Below are positions 1-5,877 of a DNA stretch of 8,662 nucleotides, piece by piece. The notes beneath the pieces are model-generated. The model worked only from the letters and a program-made list of their open reading frames with translations. It was not told the DNA's origin and made no database searches. This DNA comes from Verrucomicrobiota bacterium. GTDB lineage: Bacteria > Verrucomicrobiota > Verrucomicrobiia > Chthoniobacterales > UBA10450. The stretch covers positions 1 to 8,662 of the forward strand of contig QHQU01000177.1 of the NCBI GenBank assembly GCA_003219925.1, read 5' to 3'. Numbering within the stretch: position 1 is the first letter of the stretch; every line of letters begins with the position of its first letter. The position numbers were made by a program, and so were the translations under genes.

Positions 1-1127
1 TTGGTTGCGACCAGAATGCCGTGACTATTTTTGTTTAACGAATGCCCGGAGCGGCCGATGCGCTGGATCGCGCGCGAAACACCTTTGGGCGTTGCCACCA
101 TCACGACCAGATCGACCGCACCGATATCGATGCCGAGTTCGAGGCTGGTTGAACAAACAACCGCACGCAGTTCTCCGTTCTTCAAACGATCTTCGACTTC
201 AAGTCGCACACTGCGATCGAGCGAAGCGTGATGGATTTCGATCGCGTCCGCCAATTCCGGGAGCTGCTCGCGCAAACGCAAGCCGATTTGTTCCGCCGCC
301 GAACGGACATTGGTAAAAACTATGACCGACTGGCGCGAACGAATCAGTTGCGACAGTTCGGCGTAGAGGCGAGCTCCGGTGTAACCGGACGGTGGATAAG
401 GATCGCGTCGGATCGGAGAAAACACGTCTACAATTTGCTCCTTCTCAATGCGCGCCTCCGCGATCCGGCAACGGTGATTTTTGCCAACAAGAAATTGGGC
501 CAGCAAATCGAGCGGTGCAGCGGTCGCAGAAAGACCGACGCGGCAAAGATTGTTTTGGCGGCGCAGCATTTGCAATCGCTCAAGCGAAATGCTGAGATCG
601 GCGCCGCGTTTGTTGCCGGCGAAGGAATGCAGTTCATCGACGATCACGAATTCGCTGTGGGCGAGATGTTGCGCGTAACTTTGCTGCGCCAACAGAATGG
701 CCAGCGATTCGGGCGTAGTGACGAGAAAATGTGACGGCTTGTTACGAAATTTTGTGCGTTCGCCGGCAGTGGTATCGCCAGTGCGCAAATGAATGCGCAA
801 TTCATTTTCCAGACCCATCCCGGTGATTGGTCCCCGCAAATTCTTCTCGATGTCGTAGGCGAGAGCGCGGAGCGGCGAAATGTAGATACAGCGCACGCCC
901 GGTTTCAGTCCATTTGATTCAAGTTCGCGGAGAAGCGAATCAAAAACACCAAGAAACCCGGCCAGCGTTTTCCCGCTTCCGGTTGGCGAGGTTAGCAGAA
1001 TCGATTCACGGTTAAGAACGGAGGGAACGCAGAGCAATTGGGCGTGAGTGAAACCCGGAAAACTAGCGAAAAACCAATCTCGCAAGCGCGGATGCAGTCT
1101 TGCGGCTAGAGCTTGCTCCTTTTTCAC
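1..1127 (-). CDS. lhr: Lhr-type DExH-box ATP-dependent helicase, N-terminal part (cut by window edge)
   Basis: I translated 375 uninterrupted residues on the minus strand; the gene continues past base 1. This is a superfamily 2 helicase, ATP-driven unwinding of nucleic acid in the cytoplasm, with Lhr proteins linked to DNA repair. Visible motifs: Walker A TGSGKT at residues 49-54, SPLRALA at 84-90 (Ia), TPES at 138-141, DELH at 164-167 (II), SAT at 200-202 (III), VIVFTNVRSAAE at about 268-279 (IV), STSLELGIDIG at 326-336 (V) and QRIGRSGHS at 355-363 (VI). The QRxGRSGH form and the DELH box favour Lhr over RecQ or plain DEAD-box RNA helicases. Start: GTG at 1127, because an in-frame TAG lies only one codon upstream (1131-1133); no strong Shine-Dalgarno sequence is visible. 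Both RecA-like domains are present; the Lhr winged-helix and C-terminal regions would lie outside the window. The gene follows rarA on the same strand across a 202-base repeat-filled gap. Confidence 0.93.
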   Translation of the reverse strand, partial: MKKEQALAARLHPRLRDWFFASFPGFTHAQLLCVPSVLNRESILLTSPTGSGKTLAGFLGVFDSLLRELESNGLKPGVRCIYISPLRALAYDIEKNLRGPITGMGLENELRIHLRTGDTTAGERTKFRNKPSHFLVTTPESLAILLAQQSYAQHLAHSEFVIVDELHSFAGNKRGADLSISLERLQMLRRQNNLCRVGLSATAAPLDLLAQFLVGKNHRCRIAEARIEKEQIVDVFSPIRRDPYPPSGYTGARLYAELSQLIRSRQSVIVFTNVRSAAEQIGLRLREQLPELADAIEIHHASLDRSVRLEVEDRLKNGELRAVVCSTSLELGIDIGAVDLVVMVATPKGVSRAIQRIGRSGHSLNKNSHGILVAT

Positions 1128-1140
1128 AAGCTAAAATCCC

Positions 1141-1322
1141 GTCATCCCGAGCGAAATGCCAGTCCGGCTCGGACTCGAGGGATCCCGCTGCGAGCACGGA
1201 GCGGACATTCTCTCCGCTGCCTCTGATTCAACGGAAGGGCGCACTGTTGCCTCCAGTTCAGCGGAGTGTAACTCCGCTGGGCGCATAGACTGCAGGTCTG
1301 TGTTCCAACCCCCGCTTGGGGT
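1141..1322. repeat. Cluster of short hairpins and a dispersed-repeat fragment between rarA and lhr
   Basis: The spacer 1128-1329 holds no credible gene but at least five perfect or near-perfect hairpins: AGTCCG/CGGACT (1161-1175), AGCGGA/TCCGCT (1200-1218), CAGCGGAG/CTCCGCTG with a TGTAA loop (1259-1279), AGAC/GTCT extended to 7 pairs with wobbles (1284-1302), and ACCCC/GGGGT (1308-1322). The left edge, GTCATCCCGAGCGAA at 1141-1155 followed by CTCGAGGGATCCC, matches the GTCATCCCGAACGAA start of the element at 2693. The last hairpin lies just after the rarA stop but has no T-tract on the minus strand, so a classical intrinsic terminator is not supported. The block is best read as a mosaic of mobile palindromic repeats. 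Confidence 0.7.
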
Positions 1323-1329
1323 GAGAGTC

Positions 1330-2580
1330 TTATCCTTCCGGATTCACCGGGAAATGCTTGTTCTTCAAATGCTCCGGGACGCGCTCCGTCTGCTCGGATT
1401 CAATCTCCTCCGTAGCGGCGCCTAACGATTCGTAAGCTTCGCGACTTTTTTTTGCCCGACACATATAAGCGGTGGCATGGGCCAATGGAATGCGCGCTTC
1501 CGGCATTCCGACAAACTCCACCGCTTGTTGCGCGGCGATTGCGAGTGGCAGCGCCTCCGGATCAGCCAGCCCGACATCTTCGCTTGCAAAAATTACGATG
1601 CGGCGCGCGATGAAACGAAAATCTTCGCCGGCGTGCAACATTTTCGCCAACCAATAGATCGCACCTTTTTGATCCGAAGCGCGCATGCTCTTAATGAATG
1701 CGCTGATCGTGTCGTAATGCGCGTCGCCTTTTTTGTCATAAACGACCGCCTTGGTTTGAATGCTCTCCTCAGCGACCTGAAGGGTAAAGTGAATGAGCGA
1801 TTTATTGTCGCCGCGGTCGCTGGCCGCGGCGGATTGGTCGTCTCCCGCCTGCTTTTTTGAGTGGCCGCGGCCGGCAGCCGCGGCTACAGGCGGAGTTGTT
1901 AGCACCCCCACTTCGAGCGCGTTTAAACACTTGCGCGCATCGCCATCACTGAGCTTGGCCAGGTGCCGACGCGCGTCCGCGTCCATTTTGACGTTGTATT
2001 TGCCGAGACCGCGTTCGGAATCCGCCAGCGCGCGATCGATCAAAATTTCGAGCTGTTCGACGGTGAGCGGCTCGAGCCGGAAAACGAGCGAGCGGGAGAC
2101 GAGTGCGCTATTAACGTAAAAGTACGGATTGTAAGTGGTAGCCCCGATTAGCCTCAGATTTCCGCTCTCGACATCGGGCAGCAAAATATCCTGCTGCGCT
2201 TTATTGAAATGATGGATCTCGTCGATGAAGACGATCGTTTTGCGGCCGGAAGTTCGGAGCCGATTAGCCGCTGCCGCCACCACTTTGCGGATCTCCGCCA
2301 CATTACTTTCCACGCCGCTCAACCGAATGAATTCGGAGTGGGTCATCTCGGCGATGACATACGCCAGCGTAGTTTTGCCACTTCCGGGCGGGCCGGAAAT
2401 TATCAGCGAAGGCAACCGATCGGCTTCGATGGCGCGACGCAGGAGTTTCCCAGGCGCCAGAATATGTTCCTGTCCGACGAATTCATCGAGGGTACGAGGA
2501 CGCATGCGCGCTGCGAGGGGAGCGGCGGCACTGACGCGCTCCAAGTTTTCGGCCTCGCTTTTGGCGAACAAATCGTGCAT
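1330..2580 (-). CDS. rarA: Replication-associated recombination protein A (RarA/MgsA), AAA+ ATPase
   Basis: A 416-residue clamp-loader-like AAA+ ATPase of the RarA/MgsA/WRNIP1 family, acting at stalled replication forks. Motifs: MRPRTLDEFVGQEHIL (26-41), Walker A GPPGSGKT (63-70), Walker B VFIDEIHHFNKAQQD (117-131), sensor-1 region LIGATTYNP (144-152), arginine-finger region VSRS (161-164) and sensor-2 GDARK (213-217), then the family helical part with AVVYDKKGDAHYD (278-290), AGEDFRFIARR (317-327) and EDVGLADPEAL (334-344). Start: the ATG at 2580 gives the usual short MxDLFA-like N-terminus; the 39 upstream codons are low-quality and run into the repeat at 2693. No Shine-Dalgarno sequence is seen. 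Two oddities: residues about 232-262 are an Ala/Ser/Asp/Gly-rich insert encoded by two palindromes, and the protein stops at VPEHLKNKHFPVNPEG, where relatives usually continue for a few tens of residues. Confidence 0.95.
   Translation of the reverse strand: MHDLFAKSEAENLERVSAAAPLAARMRPRTLDEFVGQEHILAPGKLLRRAIEADRLPSLIISGPPGSGKTTLAYVIAEMTHSEFIRLSGVESNVAEIRKVVAAAANRLRTSGRKTIVFIDEIHHFNKAQQDILLPDVESGNLRLIGATTYNPYFYVNSALVSRSLVFRLEPLTVEQLEILIDRALADSERGLGKYNVKMDADARRHLAKLSDGDARKCLNALEVGVLTTPPVAAAAGRGHSKKQAGDDQSAAASDRGDNKSLIHFTLQVAEESIQTKAVVYDKKGDAHYDTISAFIKSMRASDQKGAIYWLAKMLHAGEDFRFIARRIVIFASEDVGLADPEALPLAIAAQQAVEFVGMPEARIPLAHATAYMCRAKKSREAYESLGAATEEIESEQTERVPEHLKNKHFPVNPEG
1809..1887. repeat. Pair of GCCGCGG-N7-CCGCGGC palindromes inside rarA
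   Basis: Two hairpins of the same design lie 30 bases apart: GCCGCGG TCGCTGG CCGCGGC (1810-1830, extended by one C-G pair to 1809-1831) and GCCGCGG CCGGCAG CCGCGGC (1864-1884, extended to a 10-bp stem with one G-T pair at 1861-1887). They are read in frame on the minus strand and encode the low-complexity insert of RarA between its sensor-2 region and the conserved IHFTLQVAEESIQ segment. Identical arms and loop lengths argue for one repeat family inserted twice, or one element duplicated, rather than chance GC richness. The resemblance to in-frame palindromic elements such as those of Rickettsia is an analogy only. Confidence 0.75.
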
Positions 2581-2692
2581 CGGGTAAAAATGTACGGCGC
2601 GGGCAGGCTGGGCGCATCTGCAAATATGTGCGAGCGGTTGTCGCTGGCATTGGCGATGCCGGATTGAGTGGAGCAAACAGACGCCGCGGGTT

Positions 2693-2802
2693 GTCATCCC
2701 GAACGAAAGTGAGGGGCCTCCCGATTGTTGGTTGATTACCCAACGTTTGCGTGACGCAATTTGTAATTGTTGGGTCCCTCGGCGTACACGCCTCAGGATG
2801 AC
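2693..2802. repeat. 110-bp inverted-repeat element (GTCATCC...GGATGAC ends), MITE/REP-like
   Basis: The element starts GTCATCCCGAACGAAAGTGAG at 2693 and ends TCAGGATGAC at 2802, so its outer ends are inverted copies (GTCATCCcGA versus GTCATCCtGA on the other strand). Both arms also share GAGGG-type and GGGTCC-type segments next to the ends. Inside are a GTTGG...CCAAC stem (about 2728-2744) and TTGCGT G ACGCAA (2746-2758). The same opening sequence occurs at 1141 and, degraded, at 2849. On the minus strand it translates to a CHPE... peptide, a known signature of widespread non-coding repeats. No transposase is present, so any movement would need to be in trans. Confidence 0.75.
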
Positions 2803-2823
2803 AGGTGTGAGCGCGCCGTATTG

Positions 2824-2848
2824 GCGTCATCAGGTATTACCTGAACGC
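2824..2848. promoter_or_regulatory. Operator-like palindrome upstream of the DUF1460 gene
   Basis: TCAGGTA T TACCTGA (2830-2844) is a perfect 7-bp inverted repeat around one central base, flanked by GCGT (2824-2827) and ACGC (2845-2848) that extend the symmetry after a 2-base offset. A one-base centre is too tight for a stable hairpin loop and fits a dimeric protein site better. It lies about 136 bases before the amidase start, directly next to repeat sequence, so it could equally be part of the repeat family. The regulatory role is inference. Confidence 0.35.
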
Positions 2849-2880
2849 ACCATCCCCAACGAAAGTAAGGGCCTCTCGAT
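2849..2880. repeat. Degraded second copy of the GTCATCC repeat
   Basis: ACCATCCCCAACGAAAGTA followed by AGGGCCTCTCGATC aligns with the start of the element at 2693 (GTCATCCCGAACGAAAGTG, then AGGGGCCTCCCGATT) with a handful of substitutions and one missing G. It is in the same orientation and 156 bases downstream. Only the left arm is recognisable; no matching right arm is seen before the amidase gene. Confidence 0.65.
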
Positions 2881-2983
2881 CCCAAAGTTTTGCACTATCC
2901 AATTTGAAGGCAAAGCCCTGGTTGCGGAAGTGAGACTTCTGGTACGGGTTGCGCTCTATTTAATCCCGTCAAAGAGTGTTCAA

Positions 2984-3877
2984 ATGCGTTTGGGAATTTT
3001 GATTTCAATACTGGCTGTTGCCCTGATCGGAACCACCCGCGGTGCAGTCACATTACCGATGCGCACGGTCTTCAAAGGGCAGGACCGCTTCGAGCAACTC
3101 GTCGTGCGCGCGAAGGCCGAGAACTGGAAGATGTTGCCGATTGGGGAGCGGACTGCGGTGGTGGGCCAGGCGATGGTCGGAACGCCTTATCGCTCTTTCA
3201 CGCTCGAAATCGATAACCGGGTTGAGTCGCCCTCGGTCAATTTCACGGGGCTCGATTGCTGGACCTTTTTTGAGGCCGCTCTCGCCTTCGCGCGGATGCT
3301 GGATGAGCCGGAAACGAATTGGACACCGGCGCAGTTATTGCGCTACATCGAGATTGATCGTTACCGACACGCCGAATGCACCGGAGAATATCTCTCTCGC
3401 CTCCACTACCTTGAAGATTGGCTTTACGACAATGACCGGCGCGGCCTGCTTACTGATCTGACCCGCTCCCTGGGTGGGGTGCAGGTGCCGCATTCAGCCC
3501 GGGAAATGACAAACGGCTGGCGGCATTATCGCTATCTGGTGCACAATCGCGGCCTGCTCCGGCCGCTCGCGGAAATGGAAGCGGAGGTTTCCTCGCGGCC
3601 GCTTTACGAAATTCCCAAAAGTCGCGTGGCCGCAATCGAATCGCGACTCCGCAGTGGCGACATTATCGGCATTGTCTCGCGCGACGGCCGCTATACTTCT
3701 TTGCGTGCGACGTCACACGTGGGCCTGGCGTTGCGTACCGCCGACGGCACCCTCCACTTCATGCATGCCTCGGCGCCGCATAATTATGGCCGAGTAGTGA
3801 TCGACACACGGCTCTCCAGTTATCTTTACCGTTACAGTTCGGACACTGGGATTCTGGTGGCGCGGCCCCTGCGCTAA
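2984..3877 (+). CDS. Secreted DUF1460 (NlpC/P60-like) N-acetylmuramoyl-L-alanine amidase-like protein
   Basis: A 297-residue protein of the DUF1460 family, papain-like amidases of peptidoglycan or muropeptides. Residues 1-20 form a signal peptide (short basic start, hydrophobic run LGILISILAVALIG), so action in the periplasm or envelope is expected. Family landmarks: GTPYRSFTLE (66-75), the catalytic-cysteine segment TGLDCWTFFEAALAFAR (88-104, Cys92 likely nucleophile), RYRHAEC (126-132), RLHYLEDWLYDN (139-150), LYEIPKSRV (207-215), RSGDIIGIV (223-231), SHVGLAL (244-250, His245 likely catalytic base) and HFMHAS (258-263). Start: ATG at 2984 gives the signal peptide and has AAAGAG seven bases upstream; longer in-frame readings run back into repeat sequence and are rejected. 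It stands alone, divergent from rarA and convergent with the HPr gene. Recycling versus cell-wall remodelling cannot be decided from sequence. Confidence 0.88.
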   Translation: MRLGILISILAVALIGTTRGAVTLPMRTVFKGQDRFEQLVVRAKAENWKMLPIGERTAVVGQAMVGTPYRSFTLEIDNRVESPSVNFTGLDCWTFFEAALAFARMLDEPETNWTPAQLLRYIEIDRYRHAECTGEYLSRLHYLEDWLYDNDRRGLLTDLTRSLGGVQVPHSAREMTNGWRHYRYLVHNRGLLRPLAEMEAEVSSRPLYEIPKSRVAAIESRLRSGDIIGIVSRDGRYTSLRATSHVGLALRTADGTLHFMHASAPHNYGRVVIDTRLSSYLYRYSSDTGILVARPLR

Positions 3878-3977
3878 CGAGAATAAGGCGTGACCCAACT
3901 CAGGAGCGCCGGGTTAACATTTCAGTGGCGCATGTGCGATATTCAGAAATTAAGGCGGAGAAACGGCCGGCCGAGTT
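3878..3977. other. Convergent gap between the DUF1460 gene and the HPr gene
   Basis: One hundred bases in which both converging transcripts should end. It contains GCGCC (3906-3910) facing GGCGC (3927-3931) with a 16-base loop, and the palindrome GGCCGGCC near 3965-3972. Neither is followed by a T-rich run on either strand, so no intrinsic terminator is called. Confidence 0.5.
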
Positions 3978-4289
3978 CTAATCCTCTTTCCGGTTCCGAA
4001 ATTCTGCGAGCAATTTTTCCAGGCGGGTGATAGCCGCTTCGGCGTCGGCTCCGCGCGCTTCCAGCATTGCGCTGGCACCACAATCGAGATTGGCGCGCAG
4101 GACATCGATGAGGCTGGAGGCAGAAAACCGTTGCTCGTCCTTAATCAAAGTTATCTCGGCGCGAAAACCATTCGCGACGCGGACGAACTCCGCGGCCGGT
4201 CGGGCGTGGAGGCCCAGTTCGTTTTGAATGGTGATCTGGCGTGAGACCACGATTAATTTATCGTTGGGGTGGGATCGGCGCAGGATCAT
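3978..4289 (-). CDS. HPr family phosphocarrier protein
   Basis: A 103-residue HPr-fold protein. Visible: the active-site segment ELGLHARPAAEFV (24-36) with phospho-acceptor His28, equivalent to His15 of classical HPr, and SASSLIDVL (57-65), where Ser59 falls exactly at the HPr-kinase site (Ser46 equivalent by constant offset 13). It would carry phosphate from Enzyme I in the cytoplasm; neither Enzyme I nor any EII gene is in the window. The ATG at 4289 overlaps the permease stop by four bases (ATGA), which supports this start and translational coupling. It gives about 13 residues more than usual at the N-terminus; a GTG at 4250 would give the standard length of about 90 but lacks a ribosome site. 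Being the last gene of a sulfonate-type ABC operon is unusual; it may serve regulation rather than sugar transport. Confidence 0.93.
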   Translation of the reverse strand: MILRRSHPNDKLIVVSRQITIQNELGLHARPAAEFVRVANGFRAEITLIKDEQRFSASSLIDVLRANLDCGASAMLEARGADAEAAITRLEKLLAEFRNRKED

Positions 4290-5050
4290 GGGTTAGTGCC
4301 CCAGCGGCGGTGGAGAAAACGTTCGAACGGGGAAAACAAGATTTTGTCGGCCAGCAACCCGATGACGACGATCACCAGCATGATGCCAATTACCTGGTCC
4401 ATCGCGCTCAATTCGCGGCCGTAATGAAGCAATTGTCCAAGTCCAAATCCCGTTAGAATTGTGACGAAAATTTCCGCCGCCATGAGCGAACGCCAGGCGA
4501 AAGCCCAGCCTTGCTTCATTCCACTAACGATAAATGGGAGAGCTGCCGGCAGGATGACTTTAAGCCAGATGTGCAAACGCTTTGATCCCATGGTCAACGC
4601 CGCCCGCCGGTAAATCGGCGGAACATGCCGCACCCCGGTATCGGTCGCAATCACGACCGACCAGAGTGTTCCCATTACCACGACAAAGAGCATCGCTGCC
4701 TCGGTTTGCCCGAACCACAAAAGCGCGAGAGGGACCCAGCACACGCTGGGCAGCGTTTGCAATCCGAGCGCGAGCGTCCCGATGGTATCGTGGAAAAGTT
4801 TCCAGCGGGCCGTTAATAACCCGAGCGGCAACCCACCAATAAGGCCGATGACATAACCGATCAGCAGCCGGCGCATGGTAATGACGGTAGCCTGGAAAAG
4901 AGTACCATCCGTGGCGGATGTTTTCAGATACTCCGCGACTTGCTGCGGAGCCGGCAACAAGACCGGCGACCAGATTTTCGCCCGAAAAGCCCATTCCCAA
5001 AGAGCGATCAAGACCGCGAAAAAGAGAAAGGCGAGGAGGAATCGCTTCAT
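4286..5050 (-). CDS. ABC transporter permease, SsuC/TauC/NrtB family
   Basis: A 254-residue inner-membrane permease of the nitrate/sulfonate/taurine class. About six hydrophobic segments are visible: residues 4-21, 62-80, 92-112, 117-136, 168-188 and 219-237. The cytoplasmic EAA-type loop that contacts the ATPase is at 147-168 (YRRAALTMGSKRLHIWLKVILP region, with the conserved Gly155 and the LPAALP turn), followed by GWAFAWRSLMAAEI (181-194), typical of this family. Length matches the usual 250-270. The ATG at 5050 overlaps the stop of the ATPase gene by four bases (ATGA), and its own stop overlaps the HPr start in the same way. It should form a homodimer with the downstream-encoded partners' ATPase. 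Substrate cannot be read from the permease; sulfonate-type import is inferred from the binding protein and the YezD-like gene. Confidence 0.93.
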   Translation of the reverse strand: MKRFLLAFLFFAVLIALWEWAFRAKIWSPVLLPAPQQVAEYLKTSATDGTLFQATVITMRRLLIGYVIGLIGGLPLGLLTARWKLFHDTIGTLALGLQTLPSVCWVPLALLWFGQTEAAMLFVVVMGTLWSVVIATDTGVRHVPPIYRRAALTMGSKRLHIWLKVILPAALPFIVSGMKQGWAFAWRSLMAAEIFVTILTGFGLGQLLHYGRELSAMDQVIGIMLVIVVIGLLADKILFSPFERFLHRRWGTNP

Positions 5051-5877
5051 TTCGCTGTCGCAGTCTCGGATTGGGCACCGCTTTTGAGGGCGTGGGTAAT
5101 TCGGCTAGCATAGGTCGCGAGCTCGACGCTGTTCAGGTCGCGCGGTCGCGGCAGCTCGATTACGAATTCCTCCTGCACCCGTCCCGGATGAGGAGAAAAA
5201 AGCAGGACCCGATCACCCAGACAAACCGCTTCACGAACGTTGTGGGTGACAAAGACAATGGTTTTGCGTCGCGATTTCCAAATGCGCTGGAGATCGCCGT
5301 AAAGCTGCTCGCGGGTGAGAGCATCGAGGGCAGCGAAGGGTTCATCCATCAAGAGGACGCGGGGATTCGGCGCGAGGGCGCGGGCCAGGGCGACGCGCTG
5401 CTTCATTCCCCCGGAAAGCTCGTGGATGTTGGAGCGTTCAAATCTCGTTAGCTCGACGAGCTCGAGGTAATACTTTGCAACATCACGGCGATCCTTTTTC
5501 GTCAGATTTGGTTTTAGTTTCAAAGGGAAAAGCACATTGCCAAGGACATCGAGCCAGGGAAACAGCGCCGGTTCCTGAAACATGACCAGCCGTTCGCGTC
5601 CCGGGGCTGTCACCGGTTTGCCGTCAGCCAAGACTGTTCCGCTGTCGGGTTTCTCCAGCCCGGCAATGATGTTGAGCAGGGTCGATTTGCCGCAACCACT
5701 CGCACCGACGATGCAGACAAACTCTGCCTCCGCCACGTTCAAGCTGACGCGATCAAGCGCGAGGACCGTTCCGGCACGGCTGCGAAAACTTTTCGACACT
5801 TTGTCGATCGCGAGCTTGCTCGGAGAAACGAGCGCAAGCTCTTCCGTGACCGAACCGGTTTTGTGGCCAAACCTCAC
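5047..5877 (-). CDS. ABC transporter ATP-binding protein, SsuB/TauB/NrtD family
   Basis: A 276-residue ABC ATPase that energises the permease encoded next to it. All nucleotide-binding motifs are intact: Walker A GASGCGKST (58-66), Q-loop MFQEPALFPWL (99-109, Gln101), signature LSGGMKQR (154-161), Walker B VLLMDEP (174-180) with catalytic Glu179, D-loop AALD (182-185) and H-loop THN (211-213, His212). The QEPALFPWLDVLGNV form is characteristic of the nitrate/sulfonate/taurine ATPases. Start: GTG at 5877, whose bases overlap the binding-protein stop as GTGA; this gives an N-terminal extension of about 20 residues before the KLAIDKVSKSF strand, longer than usual. No better in-frame ATG was found. 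The C-terminus has a short Ala/Ser/Thr-rich tail. Its stop overlaps the permease ATG. Confidence 0.95.
   Translation of the reverse strand: MRFGHKTGSVTEELALVSPSKLAIDKVSKSFRSRAGTVLALDRVSLNVAEAEFVCIVGASGCGKSTLLNIIAGLEKPDSGTVLADGKPVTAPGRERLVMFQEPALFPWLDVLGNVLFPLKLKPNLTKKDRRDVAKYYLELVELTRFERSNIHELSGGMKQRVALARALAPNPRVLLMDEPFAALDALTREQLYGDLQRIWKSRRKTIVFVTHNVREAVCLGDRVLLFSPHPGRVQEEFVIELPRPRDLNSVELATYASRITHALKSGAQSETATAK

Larger units (their letters stand above)
2581..2983. other. Divergent intergenic region between rarA and the DUF1460 gene
   Basis: These 403 bases separate the outward-facing starts of rarA (minus) and the DUF1460 amidase gene (plus), so both promoters should lie here. I see no strong sigma-70-type pair; an AT-rich stretch TCTATTTAAT near 2956-2965 could serve as a -10 for the amidase gene, but this is weak. 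The middle is occupied by the inverted-repeat element at 2693-2802, a palindrome at 2824-2848 and a degraded repeat at 2849-2880. Open frames crossing this region on both strands are translations of the repeat, including the 'CHPE...' peptide often mis-annotated as a protein, and are not called as genes. Confidence 0.7.

Noticed and set aside
228..734. Plus-strand open frame of 168 codons opposite lhr
   Set aside because: It is antisense to a fully motif-supported helicase frame and shows no domain-like sequence.
1141..1330. CRISPR-like array suspected from the regularly spaced hairpins
   Set aside because: The hairpins differ in sequence and spacing; there is no constant repeat with variable spacers and no cas gene.
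2581..2697. 39-codon N-terminal extension of rarA
   Set aside because: The residues are Cys/His/Arg-rich and unlike RarA, and the frame begins inside the repeat; ATG at 2580 gives the family N-terminus.
2483..2830. Minus-strand open frame of 115 codons reading CHPEACTPRDP...
   Set aside because: It spans the inverted-repeat element and antisense-frame rarA sequence; the CHPE pattern is a known repeat translation, not a protein family.
2732..2983. N-terminal extension of the DUF1460 gene
   Set aside because: The extra 84 codons translate repeat sequence and would bury the clear signal peptide that begins at 2984.
3906..3972. Possible terminators (GCGCC/GGCGC and GGCCGGCC) in the convergent gap
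   Set aside because: Stems are short, one loop is 16 bases and no T-tract follows on either strand.
4560..5111. Minus-strand open frame of 183 codons overlapping the permease and ATPase genes
   Set aside because: It is a shifted frame of the permease, Arg/Ala-rich, without hydrophobic segments or motifs.
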